A DNA stretch of 18,596 nucleotides, taken from NCBI GenBank assembly GCA_964652805.1, contig CAZZBJ010000046.1:1-18596 (forward strand), written 5' to 3'. Position numbers and translations under genes: made by a program. The DNA is from Claveliimonas sp964652805 (GTDB lineage Bacteria > Bacillota > Clostridia > Lachnospirales > Lachnospiraceae). Shown one piece after another: positions 1 to 7,271 of this stretch (position 1 is the first letter of the stretch; every line of letters begins with the position of its first letter). The notes beneath the pieces were generated by a model. It saw only the letters and a program-made list of their open reading frames with translations, was not told where the DNA came from and did no database searches.

Positions 1-1368
1 GATACCGCTTCCTCCCTTTGAGGAGTTTCGGGACGCGTCCGTCCTGTAAAATCTCTCGAATATATTGGTCAGGTCCTTGGCCGCAATGCCGCAGCCGTTG
101 TCCTCCAGCTCCACCTGGACAAAATCTCCCACGTCCTTGACCCGCAGATTGATCTTGCACCTGGCTTTGTCCATATATTTCAGAGAGTTGTTGATGATAT
201 TGTGAATCACCCGCTTGATCTGCTCCGCATCCGCGATGACCTTCTCATCCTCCTCCACATAGTTGAAATAGCCGAACTCCACGCCCCGCTGCTCCAGCTC
301 CAGAGCCAGATCCTCGGCGCAGTCGTCAAAGTAGTTGTTCACCGACAGGGTGTCAAAATTGTAGGGGATGCGGTTCGTGTCGATCTTGGAGTAGAAGGTC
401 AGCTCGTTGATGAGCGTATCCATCTCCCCCGCCTTGTTATAGATGGTGCGGATGTATTTCTCCAGCTTCTCCGGCGTGTCCGCCACCCCGTCCATGATGC
501 CCTCGGCGTAACCCTTGATGGTGGTCACGGGGGTCTTCAGGTCGTGGGAAATGTTGCTGATGAGCTCCTTGTTCTCCTTGTCAAAAGCCAGCTTCTCCTC
601 CGCGTTGGCCTTCAGCCTCTTGCGCATCTCCTCAAAGTCACGGCACAGCTGTCCCAGCTCGTCATCGGTCTTCCACTTCATCTCAAAGTCCAGGTTGCCT
701 TCCTTGATATTCTGAGCCGCCTGCTGCATCCTGCCCAGAGGCTGCATGACAGTCCGGTAAATCCAGAGCACAAGCACCGCCGCCGTAAAGATGAGCACCA
801 GGGCGATGACCACCAGCACGTCCACCGCGAATTCCCGGATCTCCGGGATCATGTCCCCCACGTCCGTGACGATAAAGGCGCTGCCGTTGGTCCCGTCGGC
901 GTACTGGAAATCGATCTGTTTCACAAGGATCTGTACGTTTCCCCCAAAATACAGGCCCGCGTCAGAGGTGGTCTCCGTATTTCCGTAGGACGGCAGATTG
1001 CTCAGCACATCGGCCAGGCTCTGCACGTTCCCGCCCATGTAGGTGATGGTGTCGTCCTTGCGCACGATCAGGCAGGATTTCTTATCCTCCAGCATGTCGT
1101 TAAATTCAGACAGATAGGTGGCGTCCTCCAGCTTATCCGGTTCCGTCAGAGCCGTCGTCTTCAGCTGGTGATAGGACTCCACGGTGAGCTGCCCCAGCAC
1201 CTGCACAGGGTTGGTCAGCACCTCCAGGGTTGTCCCCGTCAGGCCGTATGTCTCCTCAATAGAACTGATCTGATATCTTCCCAGCAGAAGGATAAACAGA
1301 GAGGTCAGCACTACCGGCACCATAATAACCGCAAAAAATGCAACGATCAGTCGGGTTTTAAACTTCAT
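1..1368 (-). CDS. Sensor histidine kinase (partial, C-terminus outside the window)
   Basis: This is a membrane sensor kinase of a two-component system. 456 codons are open to the window edge. A first membrane segment lies at about residues 6-28, an extracytoplasmic sensing region at about 30-181, and a second membrane segment at about 182-204. A HAMP-like linker follows, then the HisKA domain with phospho-acceptor His275 in the motif ISHDLKTPVTT. The HATPase domain shows the N box (HNIINNSLKYM, N393/N394), the G1 box (EDNGCGI), the F box (IFERFYR) and the start of the G2 box (GGSGI), where the window ends; probably only a few tens of residues are missing. The ATG at 1366-1368 sits 8 nt after a GGAGG. 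No response regulator lies upstream; the gene before it is metK, ended by a terminator. A partner regulator, if clustered, would be downstream outside the window. The sensed signal cannot be read from the sequence. Confidence 0.95.
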   Translation of the reverse strand, partial: MKFKTRLIVAFFAVIMVPVVLTSLFILLLGRYQISSIEETYGLTGTTLEVLTNPVQVLGQLTVESYHQLKTTALTEPDKLEDATYLSEFNDMLEDKKSCLIVRKDDTITYMGGNVQSLADVLSNLPSYGNTETTSDAGLYFGGNVQILVKQIDFQYADGTNGSAFIVTDVGDMIPEIREFAVDVLVVIALVLIFTAAVLVLWIYRTVMQPLGRMQQAAQNIKEGNLDFEMKWKTDDELGQLCRDFEEMRKRLKANAEEKLAFDKENKELISNISHDLKTPVTTIKGYAEGIMDGVADTPEKLEKYIRTIYNKAGEMDTLINELTFYSKIDTNRIPYNFDTLSVNNYFDDCAEDLALELEQRGVEFGYFNYVEEDEKVIADAEQIKRVIHNIINNSLKYMDKARCKINLRVKDVGDFVQVELEDNGCGIAAKDLTNIFERFYRTDASRNSSKGGSGI

Positions 1369-1397
1369 AGCATAAACCTCCGCTGTTATTCTAACAT

Positions 1398-1425
1398 AAA
1401 AAGAGCGCTTTCCAAAAAAGCGCTC
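1398..1425 (-). terminator. Rho-independent terminator after metK
   Basis: A perfect 9-bp stem (GAGCGCTTT with AAAGCGCTC, arms at 1417-1425 and 1403-1411) has a 5-nt loop and is followed on the minus strand by five T at 1402-1398. It lies about 80 bp past the metK stop and separates metK from the histidine kinase. Confidence 0.9.
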
Positions 1426-1430
1426 ATAAA

Positions 1431-1451
1431 TTTTTATAAACTTTTTATAAA
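1431..1451. repeat. Two tandem 10-bp AT repeats with 11-bp period
   Basis: The decamer TTTTTATAAA occurs at 1431-1440 and again at 1442-1451, one base apart, giving an 11-bp period. The pair lies between the metK stop and its terminator. No function can be assigned; it may be chance AT-rich sequence in an otherwise GC-rich window. Confidence 0.5.
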
Positions 1452-1505
1452 TATGGCGCGGAGCCTTTGCAGGCGCCCGGAGGTCACCGCAAATACCCGA
1501 AATTC

Positions 1506-2693
1506 CTACAGATATTTCTTCAGGTCCTCTGCCCTGTCTGTCTTCTCCCAGGGAAGTTCCAGATCCGTACGGCCAAAGTGTCCGTAGGCCGCTGTCTGCT
1601 TGTAGATGGGCCTTCTCAGGTCCAGCATCCGGATGATGCCGGCCGGGCGGAGGTCAAAGTTCTCCCGGATTATCTCCACAATCTTCTCATCAGACAGCTT
1701 GCCGGTTCCGAACGTGTCTGCCATGATGGATGTGGGATGTGCCACGCCGATGGCGTAGGACAGCTGGATCTCGCACCTCTTCGCAATCCCCGCCGCCACA
1801 ATGTTCTTCGCCACGTACCGGGCCGCATAGGCTGCCGACCGGTCCACCTTGGTGCAGTCCTTTCCGGAGAAGGCCCCGCCGCCGTGGCGCGCCATGCCGC
1901 CGTATGTGTCCACGATGATCTTGCGGCCTGTCAGCCCGCTGTCCCCGTGAGGTCCGCCGATGACAAACCGGCCTGTGGGGTTGATGAAGAATTTCGTGTG
2001 TGCATCTGTCATGCCCTCCGGGATGACCGTGTCAAAGACATACTTTTTGATGTCCTCGCGGATCTGCTCCTGGGTTACATCCGGGTCGTGCTGGGTGGAC
2101 AGGACCACTGCCTCCAGCCTTGCGGGCGCTCCGTTTTCATCGTACTCCACTGTCACCTGGGTCTTGCCGTCCGGACGAAGGTAGGGGAGAATTCCGTTCT
2201 TTCGCACCTCCGCCAGCTTCCGGGCCAGCTTGTGGGCCAGAGCAGCTGAGTAGGGCATCCTTTCCGGTGTCTCGTCTGTGGCATATCCGAACATCATGCC
2301 CTGGTCGCCGGCTCCGATGGCGTCCATCTCCTCCTCGGACATCTTGTTCTCCTTTGCCTCCAGGGCCTTGTCCACGCCCATGGCGATGTCGGAGGACTGC
2401 TCGTCGATGGCTGTGATGACGCCGCAGGTGTCCGCATCAAAGCCGTATTTTCCTCTCGTGTAGCCGATCTCCCTGACTGTGTCGCGGACGATCTTCTGAA
2501 TATCCACATAGGCGTTTGTGGTGATCTCGCCCATAACGAGCACCAGACCTGTGGTGGTGCATGTCTCGCAGGCTACCCGGCTCATGGGATCCTGCTCGAT
2601 GAGGGCGTCCAGGATGGCGTCCGAGATCTGGTCGCACATTTTATCCGGATGGCCTTCGGTTACTGACTCTGATGTAAATAATCTTTTTTCCAT
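1506..2693 (-). CDS. metK: S-adenosylmethionine synthase (methionine adenosyltransferase)
   Basis: This cytosolic enzyme makes S-adenosylmethionine from ATP and methionine and releases phosphate and pyrophosphate. The 395-residue length is normal for the bacterial family. Signature motifs are present: SESVTEGHPDK near the N-terminus (residues 8-18, with catalytic His15 and metal-binding Asp17), GAGDQG at 127-132, and the glycine-rich phosphate loop GGGAFSGKD at 271-279. The ATG follows AAGGAGAGGACA, a good ribosome binding site. The gene has its own promoter, a SAM-I riboswitch with an intrinsic terminator in the leader, and a terminator downstream, so it is a single-gene unit under product feedback. 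Its product supplies methyl groups and radicals for enzymes such as TrmL and the radical SAM protein encoded in this window. Confidence 0.99.
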   Translation of the reverse strand: MEKRLFTSESVTEGHPDKMCDQISDAILDALIEQDPMSRVACETCTTTGLVLVMGEITTNAYVDIQKIVRDTVREIGYTRGKYGFDADTCGVITAIDEQSSDIAMGVDKALEAKENKMSEEEMDAIGAGDQGMMFGYATDETPERMPYSAALAHKLARKLAEVRKNGILPYLRPDGKTQVTVEYDENGAPARLEAVVLSTQHDPDVTQEQIREDIKKYVFDTVIPEGMTDAHTKFFINPTGRFVIGGPHGDSGLTGRKIIVDTYGGMARHGGGAFSGKDCTKVDRSAAYAARYVAKNIVAAGIAKRCEIQLSYAIGVAHPTSIMADTFGTGKLSDEKIVEIIRENFDLRPAGIIRMLDLRRPIYKQTAAYGHFGRTDLELPWEKTDRAEDLKKYL

Positions 2694-2738
2694 TGTCCTC
2701 TCCTTCCTTTTCTCTTGTTCCTGTCCTGCCCATAGGGC

Positions 2739-2773
2739 AAAAAAGAAGTCCGCTTATCAGGAATAAGCGGACT
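2739..2773 (-). terminator. Riboswitch-controlled terminator in the metK leader
   Basis: An 11-bp perfect stem (arms 2763-2773 and 2747-2757, loop 2758-2762) is followed on the minus strand by a T-rich tract at 2746-2739. It lies between the SAM-I aptamer and the metK start. The 5' arm (CCGCTTATT) can instead pair with the 3' strand of aptamer stem P1 (AATAAGAGG), forming an antiterminator with one mismatch. SAM binding would therefore favour termination. Confidence 0.95.
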
Positions 2774-2792
2774 GTTATACACCCAACAAATC

Positions 2793-2890
2793 CTCTTATT
2801 GTTCGATCACTCGCTCAGGTTGGCACCTTCCGTCGCCGGGGTTGCCGCAGCTTCTCAGGTCCTTTGTACCTCCACTGCTCTGAATAAGAG
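2793..2890 (-). promoter_or_regulatory. SAM-I (S-box) riboswitch aptamer
   Basis: The minus-strand RNA shows the S-box layout. P1 is closed by CUCUUAU (2890-2884) and AUAAGAG (2799-2793). Inside are the conserved elements AGUGGAGG, a CUGAGAAGC bulge region, CGGCAACC, then GGAAGGUGCCAACC, GAGCGAG and the closing GAACAAUAAGAG. P3 is very short, CCG-GCGA-CGG, with a GNRA-type tetraloop. The aptamer is about 98 nt and sits about 100 nt ahead of metK, a classic target. Bound SAM stabilises P1 and lets the downstream terminator form, so metK is switched off when SAM is plentiful. Confidence 0.97.
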
Positions 2891-2938
2891 AAATTTTCTC
2901 TATTTACTGTTTTTTATATCCCCTAAGATACAATAGCT

Positions 2939-2967
2939 ACTTTACATGCTTTTGCGTCAGAAGTCAA
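2939..2967 (-). promoter_or_regulatory. Predicted metK promoter
   Basis: A -35 box TTGACT (2967-2962), a 17-bp spacer and a -10 box TAAAGT (2944-2939) lie just after the murA stop codon. Transcription would start near 2932, giving a leader that contains the whole SAM-I aptamer. The -10 box matches only 4 of 6 consensus bases. Confidence 0.65.
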
Positions 2968-2974
2968 GCAATTT

Positions 2975-4267
2975 TTAGCTGACCTTCAGCATGAACTTGC
3001 GGATCTCCTTCTCCGTGGACACCTTCTCAATGACAGCGCCCAGACTCCGCAGCTTCTCCTCAAAGCGCTCGTAGCCTCTCTGGATGTAGACGATGTCGTC
3101 CACAATGGTGATCCCGTCAGCCGCCAGTCCCGCAATGCACAGGGCTGCCCCCGCCCGCAGATCCGGTGCGCTCACCCTGGCGCTGGAGAAGTTCTCCACG
3201 CCCTCAATGGTGGCGGAATTGCCCTCGATCTTCACATTGGCTCCCATCCGTGCCAGCTCATCCAGGTATTTAAACCGATTCTCGAAAATGCTCTCCGTGA
3301 TGATGCTTGTCCCCTCGCACAGAGCCAGAGTCACGCCGATCTGAGGCTGCATATCCGTCGGAAATCCCGGGTAGGGAAGGGTCTTTACATGGGTACATTT
3401 CAGTCTGCCCTTGGAGACGACACGCACCGCGTCGTCAAACTCTTCCACCTCGCATCCGATCTCCAGCAGCTTGGCTGTGGTGGCCTCCAGATGCTTGGGG
3501 ATCACGTTCATCACCGTCACGTCCCCCTGTGTGGCCGCGGCCGCAAACATAAATGTCCCCGCCTCGATCTGATCCGGGATGACAGAATACTCTGTCCGGT
3601 GCAGTCTCTGAACGCCTCTGATCCTGATGACGTCTGTCCCGGCGCCTCTGATGTTGGCGCCCATGCTGTTGAGGAAGTTGGCCACATCCACAACGTGGGG
3701 CTCCTTGGCAACGTTCTCCAGGATCGTCAAGCCATCCGCCATGGCTGCCGCCATCATCACGTTAATGGTGGCTCCCACGCTGACCACGTCAAAATAGATG
3801 TGCTTTCCTACCAGCCTGGAAGCCTCGGCAATGATCTTGCCGTGCTCGATCTCCACGTCTGCTCCCAGGGCCCTGAAGCCCTTGAGATGCTGGTCAATGG
3901 GACGGCTGCCGATATTGCAGCCTCCGGGAAGGGCTACCTCGGCATGTTTGTATTTTCCAAGAAGAGCTCCCAGCAGATAGTAGGACGCCCGGATCTTCTT
4001 GATATAGTCGTACTCGATATCAACACTTGTCACGCCTTTCCCGTTGATCTTCACTGTGTGCCGGTCCACTCTGTGCACCATCACGCCGATCCCGGCAATG
4101 GCGTCCAAAAGTACATTGATATCATTTACATCCGGAAGATTGTCGATCGTTACCGTTTCATCGCTCATAATTGCAGCCGCAAGAATAGCAAGGGCCGCAT
4201 TCTTTGCTCCGCCTATCTCCACTTCACCGACAAGCGGGTTGCCACCTTTAATAATATATTGTTCCAT
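2975..4267 (-). CDS. murA: UDP-N-acetylglucosamine 1-carboxyvinyltransferase
   Basis: MurA transfers enolpyruvate from phosphoenolpyruvate to UDP-GlcNAc, the first committed step of peptidoglycan synthesis, in the cytosol. The 430-residue length is typical. The N-terminal motif GGAKNAAL carries the conserved Lys22 and Asn23. The catalytic loop ALPGGCNIGSRPIDQHLKGF includes Cys117, the residue that fosfomycin alkylates in this family; because Cys rather than Asp is present, intrinsic fosfomycin resistance through this residue is not expected. The GAEVEIGG-type inside-out barrel pattern repeats through the chain. The start ATG follows GAGGTG. It is transcribed from its own promoter and is followed at once by the metK promoter. 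Many Firmicutes carry two murA paralogues; which one this is cannot be told from the window. Confidence 0.98.
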   Translation of the reverse strand: MEQYIIKGGNPLVGEVEIGGAKNAALAILAAAIMSDETVTIDNLPDVNDINVLLDAIAGIGVMVHRVDRHTVKINGKGVTSVDIEYDYIKKIRASYYLLGALLGKYKHAEVALPGGCNIGSRPIDQHLKGFRALGADVEIEHGKIIAEASRLVGKHIYFDVVSVGATINVMMAAAMADGLTILENVAKEPHVVDVANFLNSMGANIRGAGTDVIRIRGVQRLHRTEYSVIPDQIEAGTFMFAAAATQGDVTVMNVIPKHLEATTAKLLEIGCEVEEFDDAVRVVSKGRLKCTHVKTLPYPGFPTDMQPQIGVTLALCEGTSIITESIFENRFKYLDELARMGANVKIEGNSATIEGVENFSSARVSAPDLRAGAALCIAGLAADGITIVDDIVYIQRGYERFEEKLRSLGAVIEKVSTEKEIRKFMLKVS

Positions 4268-4380
4268 ACCGCACCTCGATCACACTCTCATTCTCCGCCC
4301 TTGCCGGCGAAGCCCGATTTTCTGCTATTTCCTGTATTCCAATTCTGCATATGTCCAGATTTTTCTAATAGCTTCTATCC

Positions 4381-4408
4381 ATTATATCACATATGGCGTG
4401 CTTGTAAA
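4381..4408 (-). promoter_or_regulatory. Predicted murA promoter with extended -10
   Basis: The -10 region reads TGATATAAT (4389-4381), a perfect extended -10. A -35-like TTTACA (4408-4403) lies 16 bp upstream. Transcription would start near 4374, leaving a leader of about 107 nt before murA. The -35 box falls inside the inverted repeat at 4402-4421. Confidence 0.8.
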
Positions 4409-4421
4409 ACATTTTTTACAA
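4402..4421. promoter_or_regulatory. Operator-like inverted repeat over the murA -35 box
   Basis: A perfect 8-4-8 palindrome is formed by TTGTAAAA (4402-4409) and TTTTACAA (4414-4421). It covers the murA -35 element, a position suited to a repressor. A second dyad, GTAAAAT (4426-4432) and ATTTTAC (4442-4448), lies 4 bp further upstream. The half-site resembles, but does not match, the Rex box TTGTTAA. The binding factor is unknown; AT-rich chance or a weak stem ending the upstream transcript are alternatives. Confidence 0.45.
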
Positions 4422-4474
4422 ATACGTAAAATTTCTGTAACATTTTACTATATAATGGATGCGTATGACCTATA

Positions 4475-4972
4475 TTATTTTTCTAAAACCTTTAAAACTT
4501 TACCAATAGTTTCTTCCAATGTCAACCCATCTTCGCAAATTGTAATATCCGCATACTTTTCAAACAGGACTCTGCGCTCCTCGTACAGCTCCCGGAGCGT
4601 CTGGCCGTCCCGCAGGGCAACCCCTCTCTTGTGCGGATCCCCGATCCTGTCTTTGATGGTCTCATAGGACGCCTGAAGGTACACCACTTTCCCGATCTTC
4701 TTGTAGTGCTCCATGGCGTTTTTGCAGTAGACCACGCTCCCGCCCGGCGAGATGATGCAGTGCTCCGCCTCCACCTGGGCGTTGACCCGGTCCTCCACCT
4801 CCAGGAACCCTTCTGTTCCGCGCTCTTCAATGATCTCATGCAGGAGCTTTTTCTCCTTCTCCTGTATGAGAAGATCCACGTCCAGAAAGCTGTAGCCCAG
4901 CCTCTTCGCCGCCACAACTCCTATGGTGCTCTTCCCCGCTGCCGGCATCCCGATGAAAATAATATTATCCAT
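4475..4972 (-). CDS. Shikimate kinase-like P-loop kinase
   Basis: This 165-residue cytosolic protein resembles shikimate kinase, which phosphorylates shikimate with ATP in the chorismate pathway. It has Walker A GMPAAGKS (8-15), the DVD pair (Asp31, Asp33) and a LID-like region (KRGVALRDGQTLRELYEERR, about 115-134). It differs at important sites. The family motif GExxFRxxE reads GTEGFLEVE, with Leu57 where the substrate-binding arginine is expected, and the triple glycine of the substrate loop reads PGGS (76-79). It may phosphorylate a different substrate, or be a diverged shikimate kinase. I chose the ATG at 4972 because it follows AAGGAGCGGAGT; the frame is open 21 codons further upstream, but those codons are the purine-rich leader. 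It has its own promoter and no aro genes nearby. Confidence 0.8.
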   Translation of the reverse strand: MDNIIFIGMPAAGKSTIGVVAAKRLGYSFLDVDLLIQEKEKKLLHEIIEERGTEGFLEVEDRVNAQVEAEHCIISPGGSVVYCKNAMEHYKKIGKVVYLQASYETIKDRIGDPHKRGVALRDGQTLRELYEERRVLFEKYADITICEDGLTLEETIGKVLKVLEK

Positions 4973-5049
4973 ACTCCGCTCCTTCTCTCCTTTCTCCTTC
5001 TCTCTTTGCACGTCCCCTTCGCACTGCGGTTCCACATTCCCTTTCGCAC

Positions 5050-5079
5050 ATTATAGCACGCTTTCCGCGCATTTGTCCA
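5050..5079 (-). promoter_or_regulatory. Predicted promoter of the shikimate kinase-like gene
   Basis: An extended -10 TGCTATAAT (5058-5050) has a -35-like TGGACA (5079-5074) at 18-bp spacing. It lies between the ATPase operon terminator and the gene start at 4972, leaving a purine-rich leader of about 70 nt. Confidence 0.8.
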
Positions 5080-5115
5080 CGGTTCATCTTCCCCCGGCAC
5101 AGCCAGCCTGTACAC

Positions 5116-5152
5116 AAAATCTCCCCGGAAGTGTCGGTTCCGGGGAGATTTT
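5116..5152 (-). terminator. Terminator of the V/A-type ATPase operon
   Basis: A perfect 15-bp inverted repeat (AAAATCTCCCCGGAA at 5116-5130 and its complement at 5138-5152) encloses a 7-nt loop. It begins 24 bp after the subunit D stop. The arms supply their own A and T tracts, so it could act on both strands, but only minus-strand genes reach it. Confidence 0.93.
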
Positions 5153-5176
5153 CTATAGATCCTGTCTTCATTCTTC

Positions 5177-5833
5177 CTAGCGCTCGCTGTAGTGATGGGC
5201 CTCCTCCAGCATCATATCCTTCACTTTCATGAGTCGAATCTGAGAGCTTCTCTCGTTTTCATCCAGCTTCATGGTGATATATTTGATCGTCTCCTGCGCC
5301 TGAGGGATGATCACATGCTCCAGCGCGTTTACACGGCGCCGGGTCTTCTCGATCTCGGCGGCCATCAGCCGGCAGGCCTTCTCCGCCTCCGCAAGTCGAA
5401 GCATATCCGGCAGGATGTCCGCAAGAGATTTTACCGCTCCGTCCAGGTCGCTGGAGGTAAAGGCAAAGCCGTAGGAGTAGATGTCGTTGGCGTCCGCTGT
5501 CCGGGTCTTTGTGTCAAACACCGGAATGTTGACGCTCATAACATTCTTCTTTCCCACCTCCAGGCTCACCTGCTGCTTTGGCGCCATCAGCGCTGTGTGG
5601 AGCGCAGCCTCGTCCATGCCCGCTCTGGCGATGACAAAATTCTTGTTGGCAGCCAGTATCCCGGCCTCCACCTTCTGGCGGAGGGCCATGTTCTCCCTGG
5701 CAAGTTCCAGGAACTGCCGCATCAGCTCATCACGCTTATCCTTGAGGAGTTTGTGGCCTCTTCGTGCCGTGACAAGTTTCTTTTTCGTTTTTGTAAGCTC
5801 CATGCGGGTAGGAGTGATCTGTGTAGATGCCAT
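5177..5833 (-). CDS. ntpD: V/A-type ATP synthase subunit D (central stalk)
   Basis: Subunit D is the rotating central shaft of the V1/A1 head. It forms a long antiparallel coiled coil inside the A3B3 ring and pairs with subunit F. The N-terminal signature TPTRMELTKTKKKLVTARRG followed by HKLLKDKRDELMRQF (about residues 8-41) is typical, and the C-terminal helix (RRRVNALEHVIIPQAQETIKYI) is the other half of the coiled coil. The length, 218 residues, is normal. The ATG follows AAGGAGGAAAGC. It is the last gene of the operon, 62 bp after subunit B and just ahead of the terminator. No downstream ntpH or ntpJ homologue follows, unlike the Enterococcus operon. Confidence 0.97.
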   Translation of the reverse strand: MASTQITPTRMELTKTKKKLVTARRGHKLLKDKRDELMRQFLELARENMALRQKVEAGILAANKNFVIARAGMDEAALHTALMAPKQQVSLEVGKKNVMSVNIPVFDTKTRTADANDIYSYGFAFTSSDLDGAVKSLADILPDMLRLAEAEKACRLMAAEIEKTRRRVNALEHVIIPQAQETIKYITMKLDENERSSQIRLMKVKDMMLEEAHHYSER

Positions 5834-5895
5834 ATGCTTTCCTCCTTACTGTCTGCGCATGCCCGCGGCAAACGATATGGTGCCGGGCGCACGGC

Positions 5896-7269
5896 TTACT
5901 GTTTCCCATAGTACAGATCCAGATACTTGTCGTCGATACGTTTCAGCTCGGATCTGGGCAGGATGGACAGAAGCTTCCAGCCGATCTCCAGCGTCTCCTC
6001 GATGGACCGGTCCGCCTGGTAGCCCTGGGACACGTACTGCTTCTCGAACTCGTCGGCAAATTTTGCGTAGATCAGGTCGATCTCTGTCAGAGCCGCCTCT
6101 CCCAGGATGGTCATCAGCTCCTTGGCGTCCTTTCCTCTTGAGTAGGCCGCAAAAAGCTGGTTCATGGTGTTGGAGTGGTCCGCCCTTGTCTTGCCCTCGC
6201 CGATACCCTTGTCCTTCAGACGGGACAGGGACGGCAGCACATCGACAGGTGGCTGGATGCCCTTGCGGTAGAGGTCACGGCTCAGGATGACCTGCCCCTC
6301 TGTGATGTATCCCGTCAGGTCCGGGATGGGATGGGTCTTGTCGTCCTCCGGCATGGTCAGGATGGGGATCATGGTAATGCTTCCCGTCTTCCCTCTCTGC
6401 CGTCCCGCGCGCTCATACATCTGCGCCAGGTCTGTGTACATATATCCGGGATAGCCGCGGCGTCCCGGCACTTCCTTCTTGGCTGCGGAGATCTCACGGA
6501 GAGCGTCCGCATAGTTTGTAATGTCTGTCAGGATGACGAGGACATGCATGTCTTTCTCAAAGGCAAGATACTCTGCCGCCGTCAGGGCCATACGAGGTGT
6601 GGAGATACGCTCCACAGCCGGGTCGTTGGCCAGGTTGATAAAGAGCACTGTCCTGTCGATGGCTCCCGTCTCCTTAAAGGACTCCACGAAGAAGTTGGAC
6701 TCCTCAAAGGTGATACCCATGGCTGCGAATACAACGGCGAATTTCTCATCGGTCCCCCGCACCTTTGCCTGTCTTGCGATCTGTGCCGCCAGCTGGGAGT
6801 GGGGCAGACCGGAGCAGGAGAAGATAGGGAGCTTCTGGCCCCGGACAAGGGTGTTCAGTCCGTCGATAGCGGAGATACCTGTCTGGATAAACTCGGAGGG
6901 GTAAACTCTGGCCGCCGGGTTCATAGGCAGGCCGTTGATGTCCCTTCTCTCCTCCGGAAGGATGTCCGGACCTCCGTCCGCGGGGCGCCCCAGGCCGTCA
7001 AACACCCGGCCCAGCATATCCCCGGACACGCCCAGTTCCAGGCTCCGTCCGAGAAAGCGCACCTTGCTGTTGCTTAAGTTGATGCCGGCGGCATTTTCAT
7101 AGAGCTGTACGACCACCTTGTCGCCGTCCACCTCCAGCACCTTGCAGCGGCGCTTCTCGCCGTTTGCCAGCTCAATCTCGCCGAGCTCGTCGTAGGTGAC
7201 TCCCTCCACGCCTTTTACCATCATCAGCGGGCCGGCAACTTCCTGTATGGTTCTGTATTCTTTTGGCAT
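5896..7269 (-). CDS. ntpB: V/A-type ATP synthase subunit B (non-catalytic head subunit)
   Basis: Three copies of B alternate with A to form the hexameric head; B contributes to the nucleotide interface but does not catalyse. The 457-residue length is usual. The N-terminal beta-barrel (1-75) is followed by the nucleotide-fold domain. The position of the P-loop reads SGLPHSQL (153-160), without the GKT lysine and threonine, as expected for B. The conserved stretch PGRRGYPGYMYTDLAQMYERAGR is present near residue 270. The ATG follows an AAGGAGG, and the gene starts 2 bp after the stop of subunit A, which suggests translational coupling and matched A and B output. Confidence 0.98.
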   Translation of the reverse strand: MPKEYRTIQEVAGPLMMVKGVEGVTYDELGEIELANGEKRRCKVLEVDGDKVVVQLYENAAGINLSNSKVRFLGRSLELGVSGDMLGRVFDGLGRPADGGPDILPEERRDINGLPMNPAARVYPSEFIQTGISAIDGLNTLVRGQKLPIFSCSGLPHSQLAAQIARQAKVRGTDEKFAVVFAAMGITFEESNFFVESFKETGAIDRTVLFINLANDPAVERISTPRMALTAAEYLAFEKDMHVLVILTDITNYADALREISAAKKEVPGRRGYPGYMYTDLAQMYERAGRQRGKTGSITMIPILTMPEDDKTHPIPDLTGYITEGQVILSRDLYRKGIQPPVDVLPSLSRLKDKGIGEGKTRADHSNTMNQLFAAYSRGKDAKELMTILGEAALTEIDLIYAKFADEFEKQYVSQGYQADRSIEETLEIGWKLLSILPRSELKRIDDKYLDLYYGKQ

Positions 7270-7271
7270 AA

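Noticed and set aside
1388..1415. Histidine kinase promoter TTGGAA-16-TAGAAT
   Set aside because: The -35 candidate lies in the metK terminator stem, and the predicted start would cut into the kinase ribosome binding site, so I do not list it as a feature.
202..1587. Long plus-strand open frame of 461 codons opposite the histidine kinase
   Set aside because: It is antisense to a kinase with all family motifs; its translation has no recognisable domain and it runs across the metK terminator and into metK.
4402..4421. Rex (redox repressor) binding site at murA
   Set aside because: The palindrome is 8-4-8 with TTGTAAAA half-sites, while Rex sites are close to TTGTTAA-N4-TTAACAA; the match is only partial.
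3389..4429. Plus-strand open frame of 346 codons opposite murA
   Set aside because: It is a shadow of murA; the high GC at third positions keeps the opposite strand open. No ribosome binding site or known domain was seen.
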